DNA from: an uncultured bacterium
GTDB lineage: Bacteria; Muiribacteriota; Ozemobacteria; Ozemobacterales; Ozemobacteraceae
DNA: 36,906 bases
Direction: 5' to 3'
Assembly: GCA_900317935.1 (NCBI GenBank)
Contig: ONIU01000021.1
Location: 1 to 36,906 of the forward strand
A program made the translations under genes and the position numbers. This document shows positions 23,978-30,217 of the stretch, one piece after another. The notes below the pieces were generated by a model. That model saw only the letters and a list, made by a program, of their open reading frames with translations, had not been told where the DNA came from and did not search any database. Numbering within the stretch: the first letter of the stretch is position 1; each line of letters opens with the position of its first letter.

Positions 23978-24361
23978 TTACTTTTTTAACCATTTTCTAT
24001 GCTGTTGTGATAAATCGCCGTGGTATTCACAGTAAATATAACCTTCTGTAGAAAGATCACCTTCACTTAAATATTTGCATCGCTTGTCTGGTTTTCTATC
24101 TTCAATTATGTCTGAAATATATTTTTTGCTTAATAAAATTTCCTGATCTAATGTAGACATCTTATTGTCATTTTCCTCATTATATTTTTCTATGGCATTT
24201 TGAAGAACTCTTAAGTTTGAAAAACAGGCCTTTTTTATCGCTTCTTCTTTAGAGCCTTTATAATCAGAAAAATGAGTTGGCTTTAAACTTAGAACTGTTG
24301 CAATTATTATGATTACAATAAGAAGTTCTTTAAATGTAAAACCTAATTTGTTTTTCTTCAT
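23978..24361 (-). CDS. Prepilin-like (type IV pilin/type II secretion pseudopilin) protein
   Basis: From the ATG at 24361 the product (127 residues) begins MKKNKLGFTFKELLIVIIII, a class III signal. It has a short basic leader, cleavage expected between Gly and Phe, Glu at +5 and a hydrophobic helix. A small, charged globular domain with several Cys (CFSNLRV, KRCKYL, YIYCEYHG) follows. An earlier in-frame ATG at 24376 would make an unusually long leader. No other pilus or type II secretion genes are nearby, so this is an orphan minor pilin or pseudopilin. Confidence 0.75.
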   Translation of the reverse strand: MKKNKLGFTFKELLIVIIIIATVLSLKPTHFSDYKGSKEEAIKKACFSNLRVLQNAIEKYNEENDNKMSTLDQEILLSKKYISDIIEDRKPDKRCKYLSEGDLSTEGYIYCEYHGDLSQQHRKWLKK

Positions 24362-24382
24362 AATAAAATAATGCATATAAAT

Positions 24383-24416
24383 AAAAAAACGGTTTCATAC
24401 TTTAATGAAACCGTTT
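24383..24416 (-). terminator. Terminator of the subtilase gene
   Basis: A perfect 9-bp stem (CGGTTTCAT/ATGAAACCG, 6-base loop) is followed on the minus strand by T7, 16 bases past the subtilase stop. Confidence 0.92.
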
Positions 24417-24431
24417 TCTTTCTAACTTAAA

Positions 24432-25859
24432 TTAGAATACGTTAGAATAATACATCTTTCTAACAACTGGATCTTTGAGGTTTGGACCAGAAGTCTTAGC
24501 ACGTTTAACAGCCATATCTGCAACTTTTGTCTTAGCTTCTTTTATAGCATCAGCAACAGTTTTACCACTCTTTACTTGTTGTGCTGCATATACAGCTCTT
24601 TCTACATTAATTACGCCGCTAGTTCTTACTTTGCCTTTTAACCAAGATTTAACATCAACTGTTCCCATAAGAATCTTCTTTAATTCTACTGGAGTAAGAT
24701 CTGGGTTGGCCTTAAGAACTAATGAAGCCATACCTAATGCATTTGGACAAGCCATTGAAGTGCCAGACATATAACCCATTTTATTATTTGGATAAGTAGC
24801 ATAAATGTTTACGCCTGGAACAGCAACATCTACTGTATTTTCACCATAGCAGGAGAAATCAGCTAGAGCTTGATTTTCATTTGTAGCTGCAATAACAATT
24901 TTATTTGGTATCGGAACATTATTTGGAGATGTTACCATACCATCAAGATTTTCTGATGAGTTGCCGGCAGCGATGAAAACTAAAGCATTTTTGCAACCAG
25001 CGAAGAATGCTTTATCTCTTGGAAGGAAGGCTTTTGTAACAAATAAATTTGTAACTTTCTGAGCTTCTTCATCTGTTACATTTTTGAAACCCCATTGTTT
25101 CATATTGGACTTCATCATCTTCAAAATATTAGAATTTTCAGTACCAAAAGAACAGTTAATTAATCTTGGATTGAACTGAGCTATATATTTAGCCTGAGCC
25201 TGGATTTCTTTTGTATATTCTTCACCAAGTTGAGAGAAATAAGCTTCTAAGTCAGCATAAGTAACTCTCTTAGCACCAGTTAACTTTTGAAGAAGTTTAA
25301 ATTTTAATCTTGCAAAAGCGTCACTTATCCAAGATTTTGGAGCAGTTCCAGTAGGAATATGTCTGATTGCATTCATTGCTACATCTTTATTATTTGAAGC
25401 AATAATGCCAGCGCAATGGGTTCCATGTGCCCAACCACCGCAGAAATTAACCCAGGGGCCAAGTTTTGGATCATTATAATTCTTAACAAGCCAATTCCAT
25501 TCTTCAGGGGTGAATGCTTCCTTACCGGATTGCTGCATTTTGTTGATATACTGCATAACTTTGAGAACTCTATCATATTCTGGTGGAGTTTCTTCAAGGT
25601 TAACAAGAGTCTTATTGTTTTCAACAAAATTCCAACCGTAGATGTCATCTACGTAACCGTTATTATCGTCATCAACCATTGATTTGCCGTTTAATTCAGC
25701 TTTTATTGGATTAGCTAATGGATTAAGAACTTTATGTGTAAAGTCACTACCAGAGTCTACAACCAATACATTTATTGGTTTTGCAGCTTGTACAGGTAAA
25801 CTTCCCATTGTAAGAGCTGCAGCTACTGCTGCGATAATTAGTGATTTTCTAAATTTCAT
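24432..25859 (-). CDS. Secreted subtilisin-like serine protease (S8 family)
   Basis: The 475-residue protein has a clear Sec signal (MKFRKSLIIAAVAAALTMG, cleavage near VQA). The catalytic triad is complete: Asp in VLVVDSGSDF (D35), His in GWAHGTHCAG (H145) and Ser in SGTSMACPN (S368). The oxyanion Asn lies in IAAGNSSEN (N300). A DDDNNGYVDD loop near residue 63 looks like a calcium site. An insert between residues ~155 and ~230 is longer than usual. There is no propeptide domain of typical length, so export or activation may differ. GGAGG lies 5 bases before the ATG at 25859. It is probably extracellular or envelope-located. Confidence 0.92.
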   Translation of the reverse strand: MKFRKSLIIAAVAAALTMGSLPVQAAKPINVLVVDSGSDFTHKVLNPLANPIKAELNGKSMVDDDNNGYVDDIYGWNFVENNKTLVNLEETPPEYDRVLKVMQYINKMQQSGKEAFTPEEWNWLVKNYNDPKLGPWVNFCGGWAHGTHCAGIIASNNKDVAMNAIRHIPTGTAPKSWISDAFARLKFKLLQKLTGAKRVTYADLEAYFSQLGEEYTKEIQAQAKYIAQFNPRLINCSFGTENSNILKMMKSNMKQWGFKNVTDEEAQKVTNLFVTKAFLPRDKAFFAGCKNALVFIAAGNSSENLDGMVTSPNNVPIPNKIVIAATNENQALADFSCYGENTVDVAVPGVNIYATYPNNKMGYMSGTSMACPNALGMASLVLKANPDLTPVELKKILMGTVDVKSWLKGKVRTSGVINVERAVYAAQQVKSGKTVADAIKEAKTKVADMAVKRAKTSGPNLKDPVVRKMYYSNVF

Positions 25860-25979
25860 CTTAACCTCCAAGTTATTTATAAAATTTTACCCGATTTTTT
25901 TTAAAACCGCAAGGTATCATATTTATTTTTATGTGCTATTATTCCCCTTTTGTTGTTTATTGAAATTATAATTTATTAT

Positions 25980-26053
25980 AGTTTACATAATTAATTTGAA
26001 TTTTTATTACTTTGGCTTATCTTTATATTTTAAAGAATTTAGGTTTACATAAT
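25980..26053 (-). repeat. Two isolated copies of the array-related TTATGTAAAC motif
   Basis: On the minus strand, ATTATGTAAAC(T/C) occurs at 25991-25980 and 26053-26042, in the gap between the subtilase and esterase genes. A plus-strand copy lies at 21434-21445, and the array at 23461-23472 has the same 12-mer. The gap otherwise shows only A/T-rich sequence. Confidence 0.5.
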
Positions 26054-26070
26054 AATATTGAATTTTGGTA

Positions 26071-27048
26071 TTACTGTTTTTTCAGTAAGAATTTAAGCGG
26101 TATATTAAGCCTTTCTGCCCAGTATTTTTCGTGATGCTTAGCACCTTTGTGAAAATAAGACTTTAAATTAACGTCTTCTTTAAAACCTTTTTGTTTTAGA
26201 ATATCCAACATTTCTTGATATAATGTAGTAATGTTTTCATCTTCGTATTCTTCTTCAACTAGTTCAAATTCGCCTGTATCTATATAAAATTTTACATTTA
26301 GTGGAACATGAGTAGAATTTTTTACTTTATCCATTATGTCAGATAATTTTCTATGAAATGCTGAAGACATACATATTGCCCCACCAAATACATTTGGGTT
26401 TTCATAAGCCATTTGGAATGACATCAAACCACCCATAGATGAGCCTGCGATTATATGGTCTCCCCTACTCTTGCTAACAGGAAATCTTTTTTTGATAAAT
26501 GGCATAACTTCGTTAATAACGAAATTACAATATGCCTTACCATCTCTTGTAGATAGATTTAATTCACTATCTCTAGCTGGTGAATTAGGAATACCTACAA
26601 CTATACAGGGTTTAATTTCCTTGTTTTCTCTAAGTTTTGTTATAGTTTCGTCTACTTTCCAATCGTAGCCAGAGTAAGACTTAGAAGGTAAAAAGAGATT
26701 TTGTGCATCATGAAAGTATATAACCGAATAAGGACCATTATCTCTCGAATAATTCGGAGGCAACCAGATAAATATGCCTCTTTTATATATCATATCTTTA
26801 CATTCGAAAAGATCTAGAAATCTTATACTTCCTATTATAGGATCATCTTTCTTTTGCAGATCATCCTTGTTTAGTAAATTTTCATTACTAATTATATTAG
26901 TTTTGTCGCTGTAATGAAATTTGCTTGATTTCAGAAAAGGTTTTAATTTTAAATCTGAATCAGTTTTTGTGTTGTCTTTTGCATTTACAGACGACAGAGA
27001 TAAGAAAAGTGTAAAGAAACAAATTGCTAATGTTTTAAATTTATTCAT
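26071..27048 (-). CDS. Secreted esterase, alpha/beta hydrolase of the esterase-D/enterochelin-esterase type
   Basis: From the ATG at 27048 the ~325-residue product has a signal peptide (cleavage near SSVNA). The catalytic nucleophile elbow is IAGSSMGGLMSF (GSSMG), an acid follows in YIDTGEFE, and His lies in KGAKHHEKYW. The IFIWLPPNY and VIYFHDAQNLF stretches are typical of the putative-esterase family that acts on feruloyl, siderophore or similar esters. The substrate cannot be told. The upstream TTGTAA-16-TAAAAT box overlaps the terminator of the endonuclease gene and gives a very short leader. No Shine-Dalgarno site. Start at 27060 is possible. Confidence 0.82.
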   Translation of the reverse strand: MNKFKTLAICFFTLFLSLSSVNAKDNTKTDSDLKLKPFLKSSKFHYSDKTNIISNENLLNKDDLQKKDDPIIGSIRFLDLFECKDMIYKRGIFIWLPPNYSRDNGPYSVIYFHDAQNLFLPSKSYSGYDWKVDETITKLRENKEIKPCIVVGIPNSPARDSELNLSTRDGKAYCNFVINEVMPFIKKRFPVSKSRGDHIIAGSSMGGLMSFQMAYENPNVFGGAICMSSAFHRKLSDIMDKVKNSTHVPLNVKFYIDTGEFELVEEEYEDENITTLYQEMLDILKQKGFKEDVNLKSYFHKGAKHHEKYWAERLNIPLKFLLKKQ

Positions 27049-27071
27049 AATACTTTGCATTTTAGCATAAA

Positions 27072-27114
27072 AAAACAGAGTTACAAGTCAAAGTTTTTCT
27101 TGTAACTCTGTTTT
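27072..27114 (-). terminator. Terminator of the endonuclease gene
   Basis: A perfect 16-bp stem (AAAACAGAGTTACAAG/CTTGTAACTCTGTTTT, 11-base loop) is followed by T residues on the minus strand, ~17 bases past the endonuclease stop. Part of it also forms the esterase promoter region. Confidence 0.93.
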
Positions 27115-27130
27115 GAGCAGAAAGTCTAAT

Positions 27131-28078
27131 TTAGAAATCAGCTATTTTTTCAACATATTCAGGATGATCTATATATGGATTTCTATTTTGCTGTAATGCT
27201 TCAATAGCATCATTTCTAGCCATTTCATTAGCATCTACAGGGTCTTCTTTATGCCATTTTCTTAAAGTAGCTTCTTGTTCAGCATCTATTGGCATTTCAT
27301 AAACGGTTGAGAAATAAAACATTGCTCTGGCAACGTTTCCGCGATGTTGTCTTCTGACTTCAAAAACATCACCGTCAAATTTACTACCGCCTTCGTTAAA
27401 CTTTAAATCATTGCCTTTTACATAACCAAATGGGAAGCTGCCTCTTTTGCTATTTGCATCTGGATCAGCCGGGAAAAGATGATGAATATCGCTTTTTGCA
27501 TCGCCAACAGCGCCTTTTGATTGTGGCCAAGTATGTTCGCAGTTTATTATATTTCCGGAAGGCATTTTACCTGCTGGAACAGAAACAACCTTACCGGTAT
27601 ATACACATTCTAGTGTACCGTTACGATTGTCTATTTGAGTGTACATTAATCGGCGAGCTTCTTTATAGTCATAAACCTTATGCTTGGCTACTTCATCATG
27701 AAGTTTCTTCTTAAGATTATCACCATTCAGATTTCTGCAGGAATTATAAAAAGCAACTCTTTTTGCTTTGTTATTTCTGCTGTATGCAGTAGTTGTAGAA
27801 CCCATTCTGGAGAACATAAGTTCTGGAGAATTGTCGTCAGTGCTTTTAATTTTGAAGTTTTTATACTTCAAAAGTTTCTTACGAATTAATTCAACATCGG
27901 AACGAGTCTTTGGAGAATTAATTTCTACTTTGTCTAATAAAGACATAGCTTCTTCTAGCAGCTTATCGCTAGCACTAATTTTATCATTTCCTTCCTGTGC
28001 TGCAAGAGTAGTACCTGCTGAGAGAGCTACAGATAACCCTAACAATAATGCATATTTCTTTATATTTAATGACATCAT
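27131..28078 (-). CDS. Secreted endonuclease I family nuclease
   Basis: The 315-residue protein has a signal peptide (cleavage near TTLAA) and the endonuclease I (EndA/BsnI-like) fold. Diagnostic segments are NCEHTWPQSKG (catalytic His), SDIHHLFPADPDANSKRG, RGNVARAMFYF and QQNRNPYIDHPEYVEKI, in the usual order. It cuts DNA (some relatives RNA) non-specifically outside the cell or in the periplasm, for nutrient release or DNA degradation. The start is ATG 28078 or 28075, without a Shine-Dalgarno site. CTTACA-17-TATAAT (plus 28086-28114) places transcription start on the ATG. A terminator closes the gene at 27072-27114. Confidence 0.92.
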   Translation of the reverse strand: MMSLNIKKYALLLGLSVALSAGTTLAAQEGNDKISASDKLLEEAMSLLDKVEINSPKTRSDVELIRKKLLKYKNFKIKSTDDNSPELMFSRMGSTTTAYSRNNKAKRVAFYNSCRNLNGDNLKKKLHDEVAKHKVYDYKEARRLMYTQIDNRNGTLECVYTGKVVSVPAGKMPSGNIINCEHTWPQSKGAVGDAKSDIHHLFPADPDANSKRGSFPFGYVKGNDLKFNEGGSKFDGDVFEVRRQHRGNVARAMFYFSTVYEMPIDAEQEATLRKWHKEDPVDANEMARNDAIEALQQNRNPYIDHPEYVEKIADF

Positions 28079-28085
28079 AAAATTT

Positions 28086-28114
28086 ATTATAACCCTTTTT
28101 TATAAATATGTAAG
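28086..28114 (-). promoter_or_regulatory. Promoter of the endonuclease gene
   Basis: On the minus strand, CTTACA (plus 28109-28114) and a perfect TATAAT (plus 28086-28091) are 17 bases apart. The expected start of transcription, 28078-28080, coincides with the start codon. Confidence 0.6.
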
Positions 28115-28146
28115 GGCTAAATGTAAAAAAATAAAAAATATTCAAA

Positions 28147-28182
28147 AAAAAAGAATAGCCTACTTCTCGGCTATTCTTTTTT
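28147..28182. terminator. Terminator of the rubrerythrin gene
   Basis: A perfect stem (AGAATAGCC/GGCTATTCT plus A/T flanks, 8-base loop) is followed by T6 on the plus strand and T-rich sequence on the minus strand, 21 bases past the rubrerythrin stop. Confidence 0.9.
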
Positions 28183-28202
28183 GTACCCTATATAATTATT
28201 TA

Positions 28203-28745
28203 TTAGTAGTTTTCTTTTCTTACTTCAAAATAGCTTTGTGGATGATTGCAGACTGGGCAAACCTGGGGAGCTTCAGTTCCAATTACTATATGACCACAGT
28301 TGCGGCATTCCCACATAGTAACACCACTCTTTTTGAATACTTCCATTGCTTCAATATTGTGTAATAGTGCTCTGTATCTTTCTTCATGAGCTTTTTCTAT
28401 AGCACCGACACCTCTAAACTGAGCTGCTAATTCTTTGAAACCTTCTTCTTCAGCTTCTTTTGCCATTCTTTCATACATGTCTGTCCATTCAGCATTTTCG
28501 CCTTCAGCAGCTTTTAAAAGATTAGCTGGAGTGTCACCAATTTCACCCAGAGCTTTAAACCAAAGTTTTGCATGTTCTTTTTCGTTTTCAGCAGTTTTAA
28601 GGAATAATTCAGCTATTTGTTCATAGCCTGCTTTTTTTGCTACTGAAGCGAAATAAGTATATTTATTTCTTGCCTGAGATTCACCTGCAAAGGCTTCCCA
28701 TAGATTCTTTTCTGTTTTGGTTCCAGCATATTTGTTATTTGCCAT
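28203..28745 (-). CDS. rbr: Rubrerythrin
   Basis: The 180-residue protein has an N-terminal ferritin-like di-iron domain ([13 protein letters not shown], then [10 protein letters not shown]; later [11 protein letters not shown]). Its C-terminal rubredoxin-like domain is [22 protein letters not shown], giving the Cys4 iron site. It reduces hydrogen peroxide in the cytoplasm, using electrons passed by rubredoxin or NADH partners, and is typical of anaerobes and microaerophiles. AAGGAG lies 7 bases before the ATG. It stands alone; no PerR or superoxide reductase gene adjoins it. Confidence 0.96.
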   Translation of the reverse strand: MANNKYAGTKTEKNLWEAFAGESQARNKYTYFASVAKKAGYEQIAELFLKTAENEKEHAKLWFKALGEIGDTPANLLKAAEGENAEWTDMYERMAKEAEEEGFKELAAQFRGVGAIEKAHEERYRALLHNIEAMEVFKKSGVTMWECRNCGHIVIGTEAPQVCPVCNHPQSYFEVRKENY

Positions 28746-28847
28746 AGTTATTCTCCTTAATATAAAAGAGTTAATCTCTTTTATTGTTAATTTGCTATTA
28801 TAGTATTGATATTATTTTTTTTCAATCTAAACTATTCTTTTAATAAT

Positions 28848-29069
28848 TTATTTGCCTAGGTATTTGCCTAATAAATCGTATAAAACTTCAGCTTCTTCCT
28901 GAGTTAAAGTTATTCCTTTTCCCATCTTTTCATGAGCTGGGGACCAATCTCTTATATCTAACTTGGCTTTTGCACCGTTCCATGAAACAAGATTTAATTC
29001 TTTTGTCCATGCTCTAGCACTTTCAGATAATACGCCTATTTCTTGTTCTATTTCAAAATTGATATCCAT
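28848..29069 (-). CDS. PC4/YdbC-family small protein
   Basis: The 73-residue protein carries the family pattern FEIEQEIGVLSES, WTKELNLVSWNGAKAKLDIRDW and HEKMGKGITLTQEEA. This matches YdbC-like PC4 (transcription coactivator p15) proteins, small single-stranded-DNA-binding homodimers. I start at the ATG at 29069, with GAGG 8 bases upstream. A longer frame from a TTG at 29102 adds eleven basic residues without support. It is divergent from the chaperone gene cluster; the gap holds the promoters of both. Confidence 0.88.
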   Translation of the reverse strand: MDINFEIEQEIGVLSESARAWTKELNLVSWNGAKAKLDIRDWSPAHEKMGKGITLTQEEAEVLYDLLGKYLGK

Positions 29070-29184
29070 TTTTTCGGACCTCGTTCTAAGAATTTTATTC
29101 AATACATTTTAACTCATTTATGTTATTAAAAACAATCTAAACAATAGTTTTCTAAAATAAAGATACGATTACTTTAAAATATAG

Positions 29185-29190
29185 TATAAT
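29185..29190 (+). promoter_or_regulatory. -10 box candidate for the chaperone gene cluster
   Basis: A perfect TATAAT lies 33 bases ahead of the first gene's ATG at 29223, with no convincing -35 at 16-18 bases. An 8-codon mini frame (29204-29230) overlaps the start of that gene. Confidence 0.45.
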
Positions 29191-29222
29191 TATATAAAAT
29201 ATGATGAAAAAATGGTTTGTAT

Positions 29223-29852
29223 ATGACTAAGAGATTAGGATTCAAAGGAATAAAGCCTAATAAACATGAAATAGCTTTACAACAAAATGATTCTAATTCT
29301 TCTGATTACAATATTTCGGAAAATAATTTAAAGAAATACAATCATTATAACTCCGATAATTCTCATATTTTTGATGATTTGGGTAATACAGAGGAAGAAG
29401 ATCAGGAAACAAAGATTCCTGTAGTCAACGTTAATAATTTAAAAATATTTAAGGAAAAAGCATCTCCTATTAAAGTTGACTATAGTGTTTTTTTTCAAGT
29501 TGTGTTATGGGTTATTGCTCTGGTTTTTCTAATAATTATAAGACAAGAGAATAAATCAAATGCCAGGAAATATGATGAATACAAAAAAATGATAAATTAT
29601 GAACTAGAGCAGGATAAAATCTATAGAGAATACAAAAGAAAATTAAAGTATTCACCAATTTCTTCTTTAGAATCTTATGATAAAAATAAAAAAGTTGGCG
29701 ATATTTTGGGGTATAATTATGATTATAAAAAAATTAAAAAACTTGAATTATCAGAAGAGGATATGAGAAATAACAGGATGATTATAAGAGTAAACCAAAA
29801 GAAAGATTATAATAGTAAGGGAAAAGTAATTGAGTCTAAAAAAGCAGAATAA
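29223..29852 (+). CDS. Single-pass membrane protein, first gene of the Hsp70/AAA cassette
   Basis: From the ATG at 29223 the product has 209 residues: an N-terminal ~85-residue polar, Asn/Ser-rich and partly acidic region (TEEEDQETK), one hydrophobic helix at ~88-106 (VFFQVVLWVIALVFLIII), and a highly basic C-terminal ~100 residues. No signal peptide is present, so the N-part is probably cytoplasmic. No enzymatic motif, and I do not recognise the family. Its 3' end overlaps the next gene by 23 bases. It may anchor the machine encoded downstream at the membrane (inference). It has no strong ribosome binding site. Confidence 0.7.
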   Translation: MTKRLGFKGIKPNKHEIALQQNDSNSSDYNISENNLKKYNHYNSDNSHIFDDLGNTEEEDQETKIPVVNVNNLKIFKEKASPIKVDYSVFFQVVLWVIALVFLIIIRQENKSNARKYDEYKKMINYELEQDKIYREYKRKLKYSPISSLESYDKNKKVGDILGYNYDYKKIKKLELSEEDMRNNRMIIRVNQKKDYNSKGKVIESKKAE

Positions 29853-30216
29853 CAAAAAACAGAAAGATAAAACATTATCTTTTAGCAATTTTTTAAAAAT
29901 TATATTAGAATCATGGCGTTTGAAAACATCTTTTGAACGTGTTGTTCCATTACTTGAATTAAAAGAACAAAAGAAGAATTTAAGTAAAATAAAGTGGTAT
30001 GAAAATAATCTTATAGAAGTTTTAGCAAGTTGTGATTTAAAATTAGTTACATTTGACGGAGAACCCTACTCTTCAGGGATACCCGCAACGCCTGTTAACA
30101 TTGAAGATTTTGGCTCTGAAGATGATTTATATGTTAAACATACTATTGAACCTACTATTATAGATGAAAATGGCAGTATAGTTCATTCGGGTTCTATAAT
30201 CGTTGAAAAGGCATAA
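29830..30216 (+). CDS. Short GrpE-like protein (putative nucleotide exchange factor)
   Basis: The 128-residue product begins at a TTG preceded by AAGGGA 7 bases upstream, and has no earlier in-frame ATG. The N-half is basic and helical. The C-half carries the GrpE beta-domain pattern (VTFDGEPYSSGIPATPVNI, then TIEPTIIDENGSIVHSG and IIVEKA). Typical GrpE is ~190 residues with long coiled-coil helices; this one keeps mainly the head. It is directly followed by an Hsp70-like gene, one base after its stop, which supports the exchange-factor idea. The similarity is weak in sequence, so the call is mainly pattern plus context. Confidence 0.6.
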   Translation: MSLKKQNNKKQKDKTLSFSNFLKIILESWRLKTSFERVVPLLELKEQKKNLSKIKWYENNLIEVLASCDLKLVTFDGEPYSSGIPATPVNIEDFGSEDDLYVKHTIEPTIIDENGSIVHSGSIIVEKA

Positions 30217-30217
30217 T

